Assembly (NCBI GenBank): GCA_949752745.1
Contig: OX457031.1
Location: forward strand, 7,167,328 to 7,231,327
Reading direction: 5' to 3'
Length of the DNA stretch: 64,000 bases
From: Protula sp. h YS-2021
Taxonomy: Eukaryota > Annelida > Polychaeta > Sabellida > Serpulidae
Position 1 is the first letter of the stretch; each line of letters begins with the position of its first letter. Below, piece by piece: positions 52,171 to 61,498 of the stretch. A model generated the notes under the pieces. It worked only from the letters and a program-made list of their open reading frames with translations, was not told the origin of the DNA and made no database searches. The position numbers were made by a program, and so were the translations under genes.

Positions 52171-52897
52171 GGGCTGTTTTTCTAGGGGTTATCATTCATC
52201 AAAACCGCGCTTATAGTTAACAGAGTTGTTTGCCATACGATTTGAGCTCACTAAAATAAGGATAATATTAGAAATAACATAACAGTTACTCGGGATAAAA
52301 CTTGGATAAATTACGGGTAGTTTATGGACATTTCTCGCTTTAGAGTGACTTCAAAATTTAGAATTAAACTGTGTTGCAAATAAGGATTATTTAAGCGCGT
52401 CCGAAGAGCTGTGAAAGGTTGGTTTATTTTGTTCTCTGTATATAGGAATAACCTTGAATATTGTTTTTGGAACATGCCAGTAATTAGTATGCTCGTTATC
52501 TTTTAAAAGTAAATAAAGTACATGAAACTAGGACAGTAATTTTTGCAGTAATGTTGACCTCCGGCAAGCTTCAGTGTATTGATTTTAGGTCGCAAAATGT
52601 CACTTGTTTACAAATGTGTTTTGCGCGTGCCGGTAGTTCCAAAGGTTAATGATAAGCATAATGGTACGCTAGTCTGCGATTGGTCGGAAATCTGAGACGC
52701 GTTGGTCTCGTTTCTCCTGAGAAATAAACATAATAAAAGATGCAAGTTTAAAGTTATTAAAAGTAATATTTTCGCGTCTGGTTATTTATATTATGTAAAG
52801 ATATTTACGGAGAAATTATTTAGAGAGATTATGTCACTAAATCAGAGGTATATTTGGGGACTACTTTCTCGCGTAGGGTTTCCTGACTCCGCCGCCT

Positions 52898-52955
52898 CTC
52901 GGCCAATCAAAATCAAGTCACGTGTTAAATTATTCCGCGTTTAGGGTTTATAAGG
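52898..52955 (+). promoter_or_regulatory. Second promoter-like cluster of the LTR
   Basis: CCAAT (in CGGCCAATCAAAATC), an E-box CACGTG and TTTATAAG follow in that order within about 55 bp. This is spaced like a full promoter, with a start expected near 52980. Which of the two TATA sites is used cannot be told; either puts the seven-copy array inside the transcript. Confidence 0.45.
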
Positions 52956-53122
52956 GTATGTTTTAGACAAGTTAAGCAGAATTGAGCTGGGTCTCAACGA
53001 GTTCAGATAGCCGGAGAAAGCAAAGCGAAAGCCATAGTCTTGCTTGGTTGGACCAAGCAGAGAGTTATACGACTTCCGGGAAGTTGTGTTTGGTGATTTC
53101 GGTGCTTTTCTTTGGTCAAGCG

Positions 53123-53574
53123 GTGCCCTGTGAGACTTTAGATCTCTTCACCAATTGACAAAGCACTCAAAATTTTAGTCTAAGTCAGGAATACGTCGGC
53201 ACGAAATATCGTGTTGCTGAACTTCTTCAATTGAAAGGTGCCCTGTGAGGCTCGTGATCTCTTCACTTCTTGGCGTTGCCAGTCATTTAGTGCCCTGTGA
53301 GACACCAGACCTCTTCACCTATCAATTGAAGCTGTTCCCCAAGTTAGGCTAATTCCTAAATTGAGAGGTGCCCTGTGAGGCTCGTGATCTCTTCACTTCT
53401 TGGTATTGCAACCATTGAGTGCCCTGTGAGAGACCTGACCTCTTCACCAATCAATTGTAGGAATTATTCGATTAGAATCAGTTTAGCAGCGAGGTGCCCT
53501 GTGAGGCTTGTGATCTCTTCACTTCTTGGCGTTGCCAGTCATTTAGTGCCCTGTGAGACACTCGACCTCTTCAC
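53123..53574 (+). repeat. Seven-copy GTGCCCTGTGAG...CTCTTCAC array in the LTR
   Basis: GTGCCCTGTGAG, 6-9 variable bases, then GA(T/C)CTCTTCAC occurs seven times, starting at 53123, 53238, 53290, 53368, 53419, 53494 and 53546. Two types alternate: one followed by TTCTTGGCGTTGCCAGTCA, the other by CAATCAATTG-like sequence. They form a higher-order unit of about 126-130 bp repeated three times after a lone first copy. The whole array recurs unchanged in the 3' LTR at 62789-63240. It lies downstream of both TATA boxes, so it should be part of the RNA leader. Confidence 0.9.
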
Positions 53575-53813
53575 CAAACGGCGAGGCTGTAAAGTTAGGG
53601 AACGGTCCCAGGGACCGATCTGGAGTTAGGACACGTAATAGGAACAGTGAGGACACGCTAGGATCGGCCAGGGCCATTTAGGACCAGGGAGGGTCAACAC
53701 GCCCTGTCACAGTATCTAGTGTAAATACAGAGTTGAGAGTAAATGTAATAAGTTTTATGTGTCCGAGAATATTTTCCCACCCCTGTTGTTGTTTTAATAG
53801 TTAATTTTATATC

Positions 53814-53819
53814 AATAAA
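53814..53819 (+). terminator. LTR polyadenylation signal
   Basis: AATAAA in ATCAATAAAATTTAT, about 110 bp before the LTR end, followed by T-rich sequence. In the 3' LTR the same signal would end the element RNA. Confidence 0.7.
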
Positions 53820-53932
53820 ATTTATATAACTGTTTTAAGAGTTGCTTATTCTGCTGAGAGGCAGTAGCTTAACCTTCTACTTCACACAGTACCTATTCAC
53901 AAATAAATAAAAAAAACACAGTTTGTTACAAT

Positions 53933-53950
53933 TGGCGCCCAATGAGGGAC
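53933..53950 (+). promoter_or_regulatory. Primer-binding site, tRNA-Lys type
   Basis: TGGCGCCCAATGAGGGAC starts 2 bp after the LTR. TGGCGCCC is the complement of the CCA end of tRNA-Lys as in many retroelements; the remaining bases match only partly. Confidence 0.85.
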
Positions 53951-54138
53951 CCTTTTTACTCGTTGAGTTAGGGTCCAGTGCTCGAACCTACTTAGATAAA
54001 TAAAATAGTGAATAGGTTATTGAATGTTAACTTAAGCTAAGTGCCCGGTCTTTAGTAAATCAAAAGTTTAGGGTTCGTCCTTTGTTCGTCCAAGGTTATT
54101 CGCAACCCCTCATTTTTGCTCATCGCGCGTTGTCAAGA

Positions 54139-56303
54139 ATGCGGTCACCACAGGCCTACGGAGGGTCCGATTATGGCGAGGACTCTACCATTCAGTTTGG
54201 TAGACTGGCGGATCGAGACGAAGACTGTCGTCCATTGGAGGACACTATACCCATGGGGAAACGCCCCCGTCGTGATTACAGCGATCCATGCGATGCCGAC
54301 ACAGAGGCGTCAGATGTCGAATTCGTGCAACTACCGCTCAGACACACTAGCAGTGATCCAGGACAGTACGCATCTCATGGACATCAGTTCCGCACCATTT
54401 CTGTTCCGACCCATAGGCGACCAGCATCCCCGTTGTTCAGCGCCAGAGCTCAAGTGCCACAACAATCTACCCCAGGCCATCAGAAGCGAGTTATCGGGAT
54501 GCCGTCTAGGACACCCAGTGGGGACGAAGAGCAAACGCTGAGAAAGAACTGTTATGACGATACATACCCGCCAAGGCGAAATACCAACAGCCTGATAGTC
54601 GGACAGAGTCCACCCCGCCCGAGTCGACTGCACTATTTGCAACAGCCGGGAGAGCGACTAGCCACCAACGCGCAACCCAGATATAGCCACTACGGCTCCG
54701 ACGCAGAACAGCCAGCCTGTTATGAGCAGCCATGGTCAAACGAAGACGAGTACCCCGAACGCCTGAGAGACCGGAACTCCTACAGGGTCCAGTCGCCACC
54801 AAGACAAAGAACAGTTGCACCACTACCCGAGGCAACAGGGTGGGATTCCAAACAATTACGGAACCGCCACGCCGACTCCGTTAGGGACTTGCGAGTACAG
54901 GCGCAAGACAGTGACGGCACCACGCAATGGGAAGATCTGTTTGCTAGACCCGGACCACCCAAGTACCGTGACCAAGCCATCTACTATGAACGACAACGGT
55001 CAGTGCCAATGCGCCAGCAACGGAGTGCCACAGTCCTATCGCGGGACGACTTTGGTTGGGGCCCAAACAGTCGTGAGTTCGTAAGCAGTGTCACAGGCCA
55101 GCTTCAGCCAGATATACGGAGTCGTGAGGTAATTCCGCCGACCTGGGAGGAGGAGAGCCGGTGCAACGATCCACGTGAGAGGCATTACACCCGGATCAGA
55201 GACTCGGATCACCACAGCCATGGCTATGGGATGCCCGAGGGCTATGCCAGATCAACAAGGAACACACCATACCACCCACAGGCGATGCAGAAACCCATCG
55301 TTTACCCTCCAAAATACTCCGGACAGTTGACCTGGGAGGACTACCTCATACAGTTCGAAATCATAGCCGACATGAACGCTTGGAGCGAGTTCGACAAAAG
55401 CCGGTTCCTGGCTGCCTGGAGGGATCAGCCGCTCAGGTTTTAAGCGACCTCACCATCGGGCAACGTCAGGACTTCAAGACCCTAGTGCAACACCTCCAGG
55501 ACCGGTACGGAGCCCACAAACCCGAGAACCTGTGTATCCTAGAGTTGCGAAATCGAACGAAGAAGCCCAAGGAAACGTACCCCGAACTGGCTGACGACAT
55601 AAGACGTCTAGCAGCTCGTGCCTACCCAGATTTGCAAGGATTACCCAGCCTGGAAGCCATCTGCAGCCAGCATTTCGTTGATGCTCTCCAAGATCCCGAC
55701 CTGCGGAAAGACGTGAGGAGGGCCAACACCAAAACACTGCGGGAGACTGTACAGGAAACACTACGCATCGAGGCACAGGACGCTCTGGAAAAGGACCGAA
55801 TCCAGTCAACTGCTAAGAGGTCGCTTCGAGTAGCAACGGTCTCTGCGACCAACTCAGGCACACAGAGACAGAAGGATAGTGGATGTTACAAATGTGGCGA
55901 CAGAACACACTTCGCGAAGAGATGTCCAGGAAGCGGTGAACGGGAAGCTCAGGCCCACCCGGAAAGCCAAATGGACAAACGACTAGCTGAGCTTGTACAT
56001 ACCATGAAACAGATGAACGAAAACAACAGACAAATAACACAACAAATCTCGAGTCTCCAGAGCCGCGTCCAAGAAATGCAAGCGCCGAACCAACAAGGTC
56101 AGCATGCACCACGGACCAAAAAGGAGAAGAAATGTTTTAAATGCGGAGATCAATCCCACTGGGCACGAGATTGTCAGAATTCGTCAGACTCCAAGGGTGC
56201 CAGTAGTTCAGGCCCGCAGGATACCAAAATGGACCCGGAGAGCAGACCATTTGTACCCAGCAGCCATCGTCGATCAAACCAGAACCAGGGAAACTTCCAT
56301 TGA
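54139..56303 (+). pseudogene. Gypsy gag, one frame break
   Basis: The first ATG in the long frame is 54139 (the frame is open without ATG from 54082). The N-terminal 390 residues are Arg/Pro/Ser-rich and of unknown fold. At about 55310 the retrotransposon gag core begins, YPPKYSGQLTWEDYLIQFEI, continuing to FDKSRFLAAW. The frame then runs to a stop at 55443 while the rest of the core (LEGSAAQVLSDLTIGQRQDF onward) continues in the next frame to TGA at 56301-56303. The break is near 55416 and looks like a small indel, since the domain reads across it. Two CCHC zinc knuckles follow, CYKCGDRTHFAKRC (55884-55925) and CFKCGDQSHWARDC (56133-56174), which bind genomic RNA. Gag forms the particle and ends at the frameshift site. 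Confidence 0.88.
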
Positions 56304-56331
56304 CTGTGGACGGGACCCAGTCCACAGTCAA
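56288..56331 (+). promoter_or_regulatory. -1 ribosomal frameshift signal between gag and pol
   Basis: GGGAAAC at 56288-56294 is a canonical X-XXY-YYZ heptamer and sits in the right phase (G-GGA-AAC in the gag frame), three codons before the gag stop. After a 5-nt spacer (TTCCA) comes a perfect 12-bp stem: TTGACTGTGGAC (56300-56311), loop GGGACCCA, GTCCACAGTCAA (56320-56331). A -1 slip leads straight into the pol frame, which has no ATG at its start. All three parts agree, so I regard this as a true frameshift element and not decay. Confidence 0.93.
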
Positions 56332-59300
56332 GGAGGACCATAATGGGTCAGAACAGAGGCCAGTTATCGAGTTGAAATCCATAAATCTGAACCAGACCTC
56401 CGTGACAGGTGTATTTCTAACGGGAAGTGTAGCCAACAAAGGGGTCGACTTTGTATTGGATACCGGATCGTCCGTGACCATCATATCCAGCAAGATATTT
56501 TCTCGCATTCCCGAGGGAATGAAGCCGCGTCTCGAGGAGGCATGTGAGAAATTGGTATTGGCAGACGGACGAGAGATGTCGGCATTTGGGTGGTGCCGTT
56601 CCACGATCAACTTTGGTTCTGTCTCGGTCGAATGGCGCCTTCTAGTGGCAGAGATTGAGTGCGACGGTCTACTGGGGCTCGATTTTATTAGGGAACATGG
56701 TCCACTTGATGTAAAGACGGGAACGATGACGATTCATGGACAGACTGTACCAATCAGGGAGGAAACGAGCGATGCATTTCAGTCATGCAAAATTCAGTGC
56801 CGAAAGACTATCGTCGTGCCTCCCAACAGTGAAATTGTAGTGCAGGGTTATGTACGACGACGAGGTCCTGTCAGCTCCTGCGCACTGATAGAGCCGTCAC
56901 AGTGCTTTAAGGAACGCAGTCAACTCCTGCTGGGTCGAGTCCTTGTAAATCCGCAGAAGAAGGAAGTGCCGATCCGAGTCTCGAACGTGACCGACGAACC
57001 TGTCCAGATCTTCAAGAATACAAGCGTGGGGATTGCCCTTCCTATCCAAGGTATGGATCCATCACACGATTTGTACTACAAGGCAAGTACGGAGAGTGAA
57101 ATTCTGGAACCAGTCGTAGAACACGCCCTCCAGTCAAATAAGGAAATTGAGGTAACCCAGAAGATTCAGATCCGGCGAGTACTTCTTCAGTATCCTGATT
57201 TAGAACTTGGTGACAAATTCTCGATCCCCGAAGGACCTAGTCTCGATCAGACTGAAGTTCCGGAACATCTTTCCGAGTTGTTTGCTCGGACATGCCAAGA
57301 TCTCAAAGCCGAACAGACCCGGAAGGTAAAGGAACTACTCCTCAAATATCCGGACGTGTTTTCGTCGGGTCCACTCGACCTAGGTCGGACCAAAATCGTG
57401 CAGCACCATATCGACACAGGGGATGCGAAACCGATCAAACTGCCACCTCGCAAGGTTCCAATCCACCTCCAAGCAGAAGTAGACAAAGAAATCAAAAAGC
57501 TGTTAGATGCAGGATTGATTCGTCCATCCAATAGCCCCTGGAGTTATTGCATCGTCCAAGTGCGGAAATCGGATGGTTCTCTGCGAATCTGTCAAGACCT
57601 TCGGGCAGTCAACAACGTGACAAGAAAAGACGCGTTTCCGCTTCCATCGATAAACTCCTGTCTCGATGCACTGTCAGGGGCTTCGTGGTTCTCATCTTTA
57701 GACCTCACAGCGGGTTTCCATCAGATTGAATTAGACGCGAGCAGTATTCCCAAGACGGCTTTTTCCACACGGATGGGCCTGTTCGAGTACGAAATGCAAC
57801 CTTTTGGGTTAACAGGAGGGCCCGCTACTTGCGAAAGGCTTATGGAAAAGGTTTTGAAAGGACTACAGTGGCATACGTTGCTGATCTATATGGACGACTT
57901 CATTGTATACGGATCAACCTTTGATGAAGCCATAGTGAACCTAGAACAAGTTCTCGTACGACTAAGGGAAGCCAACCTGAAGCTAAAAACCAAAAAATGC
58001 TTCTTATTCCAGAAGAGCGTTTCTTTTCTCGGCCACGTTGTCTCGGAGGAAGGAGTTTCGACTTGTCCATTCAAGATCGAGAAAGTCACGGAATGGCCTA
58101 CCCCTGCATCGGTCAGCGACGTTCGATCTTTTCTGGGACTCTGCTCCTACTACAGACGTTTCGTGAAAGGATATGCAACCATTGCAGACCCACTCCATCG
58201 GTTAACACAAAAGGATGTCAAATTCCAATGGTCAGACGCCTGTGACTCTGCCTTTAACACACTGAAGGAGAAACTCACCAGCTCGCCAATCCTGGCTTAT
58301 CCGAATGACAGGGACGCCTTTATTCTTGACACGGATGCCAGTAACACTGGCATAGGCGCAGTCCTAAGCCAAGTCCAAAATGGGGACGAGAAGGTCATTG
58401 CCTACGGGAGTCGGTCGCTGAACAAGTCAGAACGTCGCTATTGTGTCACTCGCCGCGAGATGTTAGCATTGGTCGAGTTCATCAAACACTTCCGACAGTA
58501 TCTGTTGGGGAAGGAGTTCAAAGTCAGGGTTGATCACTCGTCCTTAAGATGGCTCCTCAGCTTTCGGGAACCTGAGGGACAAGTGGCGCGGTGGTTGGAA
58601 CAACTCAGCTCGTTCGATTTTTCCATCGAACACCGTCCAGGCAAGTCTCATGGAAACAGCGATGCCCTTTCCCGGCGTCCCTGCACACAATGCGGAAACG
58701 GTGTTCCGGAGAAAGAAGATGATGATTCTGCATCCCTGCGAGCCAAGGCAAGAGAAATAATGCAGAAACTACGGGCCTCAGAGAGACAAAGTACTGCCAA
58801 AGAGACACTTCATCTCCAGGTTAATCGGATCATCTGCTACGCGCTATCCCAGCAGGATCACGACGAAGATGATGAGCAACCTAGTACGTCTACGTCCTCA
58901 GCAAGAGATGACAGTCCGAAGGAAAACCCTTCATGCAGCTGGCTACAAGGATGGTCAAAAGAAGAGTTGCGGACTGCTCAGCTAAACGATCCAAACATCA
59001 GGCATGTGCTCACAGCCGTGGAATCTGGCTCAAAACCGGACTGGCCAAACTGTTCACTTTGGCCGATTGCATCAAAAACCTTATGGAGTCAATGGGATCA
59101 GTTAAAACTTCACGACGGTGTCCTCTATCGCAGACGGGTCGCACCCAATGGAACTACGAGTAGTTTTCAGCTTGTGCTTCCGAAAGTTCTGGTGAAAGAA
59201 GTATTGTGTCTTCTTCATGACAGTTCCACAGCCGGTCACCTGGGACTTGACCGAACGACAGCTGCAGTAAAAGCCTGGTTCTACTGGTACGGTTACAAGG

Positions 59301-60052
59301 CCGATGTCCAAAGGCATATTTCCACGTGTGAGCTGTGCAATAGGAGGAAACCAAACCCTAAACACAGATCTCCTCTCCAGCAATATCTGGTTGGTGCTCC
59401 GTTAGAAAGGATAGCGATTGACATTTCGGGGAAATGGCCACTTTCCAACAAAGGAAACCGCTACAGTCTTGTAGTGGCGGATTACTTCACCAAATACGTG
59501 GAATGCTACGCGTTGCCGGATCAAGAATCCAAAACAATCGCGACAGTCCTGGTCAACGAATTCTTCTCCAGATATGGGTTTCCGCGCCAGATTCATAGCG
59601 ACCAAGGGTCAAATTTTACGTCCACTTTGTTTCATGACGTATGCGCGCTACTTGACATAGACAAAACGAGAACTTCCGGTTATAGACCACAATCGGATGG
59701 TCTTGTGGAACGTTGCAATCGGACGATAGAAGCTATGCTATCAATGTTCGTGGCGGAGAACCAAAAGGACTGGGACGAGAAGCTCCCGATATTGATGAGC
59801 GCGTACCGATCCACCCCACAAAGTAGCACCATGCTGACTCCAAATATGATGATGTTCGGCAGAGAAGTGAATCTTCCGATTGATCTCATGTTCGGATATC
59901 CTCCTGGTGAAACATTCCAGTGCCGGACGGGATACGCACATGAGCTGAAAGAAACCTTGTCAACGCTCATGAAGTGGCTCGCAAGAATTTGGGAACAAGC
60001 ACAGAACGACAAAAACGGCTGTATGACCATAAATCGCAGACCAAATACTTAG
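56300..60052 (+). CDS. Gypsy pol: protease, reverse transcriptase, RNase H, integrase
   Basis: A 1250-residue frame entered by -1 frameshifting. Protease: FVLDTGSSVTII, DTG at residues 54-56. RT: the fingers/palm block IRPSNSPWSYCIVQVRKSDG, SLDLTAGFHQIE (first Asp) and YMDD near 530. RNase H: ILDTDASNTGIG near 673, the Glu in RREMLALV, and VRVDHSSLRWL. Integrase: H-x6-H followed by CELC for zinc, then IAIDISGKW (D near 1039), IHSDQGSNF (D near 1100) and LVERCNRT (E near 1136), with exactly 35 residues between the second Asp and Glu. All catalytic residues are present. Near 59968 the frame slips, so the integrase end reads wrongly to TAG at 60050-60052. Host location is the virus-like particle and then the nucleus. 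Confidence 0.93.
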   Translation: MTVDGTQSTVKEDHNGSEQRPVIELKSINLNQTSVTGVFLTGSVANKGVDFVLDTGSSVTIISSKIFSRIPEGMKPRLEEACEKLVLADGREMSAFGWCRSTINFGSVSVEWRLLVAEIECDGLLGLDFIREHGPLDVKTGTMTIHGQTVPIREETSDAFQSCKIQCRKTIVVPPNSEIVVQGYVRRRGPVSSCALIEPSQCFKERSQLLLGRVLVNPQKKEVPIRVSNVTDEPVQIFKNTSVGIALPIQGMDPSHDLYYKASTESEILEPVVEHALQSNKEIEVTQKIQIRRVLLQYPDLELGDKFSIPEGPSLDQTEVPEHLSELFARTCQDLKAEQTRKVKELLLKYPDVFSSGPLDLGRTKIVQHHIDTGDAKPIKLPPRKVPIHLQAEVDKEIKKLLDAGLIRPSNSPWSYCIVQVRKSDGSLRICQDLRAVNNVTRKDAFPLPSINSCLDALSGASWFSSLDLTAGFHQIELDASSIPKTAFSTRMGLFEYEMQPFGLTGGPATCERLMEKVLKGLQWHTLLIYMDDFIVYGSTFDEAIVNLEQVLVRLREANLKLKTKKCFLFQKSVSFLGHVVSEEGVSTCPFKIEKVTEWPTPASVSDVRSFLGLCSYYRRFVKGYATIADPLHRLTQKDVKFQWSDACDSAFNTLKEKLTSSPILAYPNDRDAFILDTDASNTGIGAVLSQVQNGDEKVIAYGSRSLNKSERRYCVTRREMLALVEFIKHFRQYLLGKEFKVRVDHSSLRWLLSFREPEGQVARWLEQLSSFDFSIEHRPGKSHGNSDALSRRPCTQCGNGVPEKEDDDSASLRAKAREIMQKLRASERQSTAKETLHLQVNRIICYALSQQDHDEDDEQPSTSTSSARDDSPKENPSCSWLQGWSKEELRTAQLNDPNIRHVLTAVESGSKPDWPNCSLWPIASKTLWSQWDQLKLHDGVLYRRRVAPNGTTSSFQLVLPKVLVKEVLCLLHDSSTAGHLGLDRTTAAVKAWFYWYGYKADVQRHISTCELCNRRKPNPKHRSPLQQYLVGAPLERIAIDISGKWPLSNKGNRYSLVVADYFTKYVECYALPDQESKTIATVLVNEFFSRYGFPRQIHSDQGSNFTSTLFHDVCALLDIDKTRTSGYRPQSDGLVERCNRTIEAMLSMFVAENQKDWDEKLPILMSAYRSTPQSSTMLTPNMMMFGREVNLPIDLMFGYPPGETFQCRTGYAHELKETLSTLMKWLARIWEQAQNDKNGCMTINRRPNT

Positions 60053-60473
60053 TAAGGGGCGAGTTCGTATGGTTGCACGACCCAAGCCGGAAGAAAAACC
60101 GCTCGCCGAAATTGTCCTAAAAATGGAAGGGGCCGTATCTGGTATTACAACGGATAGGAGAGGTACTCTACCAAATCCAGCTGACACCAAGATCCGAACC
60201 AAAGATTATCCATCGGGATCGTCTGCGCAATGTACCGCAACCTCCAAAGTTAGCTGGCTTCACGAGGAGGCTAGTGAACCCGAATTACCGGATACCGAGC
60301 CTAATGAGCAGAACAGCAACGACACTAACGCGAACAATTCTGTTAATGATTCCTCCTCAAGCCTAAATCCACCTGTTAGTGCCCCTGATTGCTCAAATGC
60401 CCAAGGATCACAAAGCATCCCCAGTGTAAATAAGCGGAAAATACGTAAACCCGCTAGGTTTAGGAATTTTTAA
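60053..60473 (+). pseudogene. Gypsy integrase C-terminus, frame-shifted
   Basis: The continuation of pol is spread over two other frames. One shows RLYDHKSQTKYLVRGEFVWL and, after a TAA at 60118-60120, KWKGPYLVLQRI, the GPY/F module of Gypsy integrases. The last part reads in a third frame as an Asn/Ser/acid-rich tail ending RKIRKPARFRNF before TAA (60471-60473), like the basic ends of many Gypsy pols. So two slips and one stop break this end. No chromodomain follows. Confidence 0.8.
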
Positions 60474-60560
60474 TTGTACGGCGATCTTAAGAAGTTCATA
60501 GGTCGACTAGGTTGTAGGAGTAGGATTAAGTTCTGCACCCCTCCTACCACGTCCCCTGTG

Positions 60561-60573
60561 TTTTCTTTTCAGA
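60561..60573 (+). promoter_or_regulatory. Splice acceptor in front of ORF3
   Basis: CCCCTGTGTTTTCTTTTCAG is an unbroken polypyrimidine tract with CAG at 60570-60572, and the ORF3 ATG starts at 60574. Kozak context is good (A at -3, G at +4). It implies a spliced subgenomic RNA, as used for envelope or regulatory genes in other retroelements. I could not settle the donor: CGTGAG|GTAATT at about 55128-55130 in gag and CCAAG|GTTATT near 54096 are weak candidates. Confidence 0.7.
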
Positions 60574-61185
60574 ATGGCCAAAGGTAGAAGGCTCTACTGC
60601 GTATGTGGCGCCAGCTACCGGAAGAAGGGCGATTTGCTGAGGCACGGCGAGAAGTGGGGCTGTGAGACCAAGTCGCCCATCACGGTCCGCGACTCACCCG
60701 CTAGGCATGGACCACTGAAGACCCGACGCAACTTGGCCAGTCGTCGCCTACCGAAATTAGTCCTTCCACCAACGCAAGGACTCCTCGTGGTGCCACCTAC
60801 GCCCACCCTGTCAACGCCCTCAAGGTCAACGTCGGTCTTCGACATAGATGACCTGCCAGACGTGTCCACGGCCTGTACGCCATCACCAGCCACCACGCCA
60901 CCGACTCCGAGTCTGTCACCTGTTAACGACTTAAGCGATGACATCGGAGAAACGCCAAACCTCGATATCGACCTGCAGACGGAATTTACTGACATATCGC
61001 CTCAGACTAGGAAACGTCCCGCTTCTCCCGATGACTTGTTTCCTGAACCGCCCAAGAAGAAGAGAACCAAAGAAGCCGTATCACGGATGCTGTACTGCGA
61101 CCTCACGGAGGCTTTCAAAAACGAGTGTGTCGCAAAAGCCAGAAGCATCCGTTTCTATGACGACGGCTTTCAGGTGTTCTTTTGA
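60574..61185 (+). CDS. ORF3: zinc-finger protein with nuclear signal, possible regulator
   Basis: A 203-residue intact frame after pol, from ATG 60574 to TGA 61183-61185. Residues 8-30 form one C2HC-type zinc finger, YCVCGASYRKKGDLLRHGEK followed by WGC: Cys9, Cys11, His24 and Cys30. The 12-residue Cys-His gap and 5-residue His-Cys gap are as in C2H2-like fingers, but only one residue separates the two Cys. Residues 31-60 are basic. Residues 70-116 are Pro/Ser/Thr-rich with many SP/TP sites. Residues 88-96 and 117-140 are acidic (DIDDLPD, DLSDDIGE), like activation segments. Residues 146-166 hold a bipartite basic signal with PPKKKRTK, close to the SV40 type. The C-terminus (AVSRMLYCDLTEAFKNECVA to FF) is unlike anything I know. 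There is no signal peptide or membrane segment, so it is not an envelope. A DNA-binding nuclear regulator is my inference. It is the only coding part of the element free of breaks besides the pol core. Confidence 0.85.
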   Translation: MAKGRRLYCVCGASYRKKGDLLRHGEKWGCETKSPITVRDSPARHGPLKTRRNLASRRLPKLVLPPTQGLLVVPPTPTLSTPSRSTSVFDIDDLPDVSTACTPSPATTPPTPSLSPVNDLSDDIGETPNLDIDLQTEFTDISPQTRKRPASPDDLFPEPPKKKRTKEAVSRMLYCDLTEAFKNECVAKARSIRFYDDGFQVFF

Positions 61186-61498
61186 GAATAACAGGGGTTA
61201 TTCACAATACATCCGGGGCGAATGGGACTGTAGGAACAGCGAATGCGACAGGAGTTGAACGTTGGTTATTTACAGGGTGCAGGACTTTCAAGAACATCAA
61301 GACGCGTGTGGACAATAAGACCAAATACATATATATATATGAACATTTTACACTTTTTGACTTTAAAAAATTTGAATGCCGTTTATACATTGTGATGTCC
61401 TCTTGAAATGTCTGATATATGTATATGCTTGTATGTATTAATGAGTGGTTGTGATAAGGAAATCACAGGAGTGATTTATTTTTGAAAGGAGGGGGCAG
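61186..61498 (+). other. 3' untranslated part and polypurine tract of the Gypsy element
   Basis: About 300 bp without a gene. It ends in GAAAGGAGGGGGCAG (61484-61498) directly before the 3' LTR, the expected polypurine primer for plus-strand synthesis. Confidence 0.8.

Larger units (their letters stand above)
51838..53930 (+). repeat. Gypsy 5' LTR (2093 bp)
   Basis: Begins TGTAGTAGACCCCG and ends GTTTGTTACA (TG...CA). It holds a U3 repeat array, TATA and CCAAT elements, a seven-copy repeat array, a hairpin CGGTCCC-A-GGGACCG (53603-53617) and a polyadenylation signal AATAAA (53814-53819). At 2.1 kb it is long for a Gypsy LTR. Confidence 0.97.

Noticed and set aside
53123..53574. CRISPR-like spacing of the seven repeats
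   Set aside because: Unit and spacer lengths are irregular, spacers are themselves repeated, the array is in an LTR of an animal genome, and no cas gene exists.
52702..53629. Two 80-84 codon frames in the Gypsy LTR, repeated identically in the 3' LTR
   Set aside because: Identity only reflects LTR duplication. They start at non-ATG codons or cross the seven-copy array, and have no domain or bias.
55380..55443. A second programmed frameshift inside gag
   Set aside because: The direction is -1, but there is no X-XXY-YYZ heptamer in phase in the overlap and the break lies in the middle of a conserved domain, so an indel is simpler.
60574..61185. Envelope protein for ORF3
   Set aside because: No signal peptide, no transmembrane segment, no furin-like site; it has a zinc finger and a nuclear signal instead.
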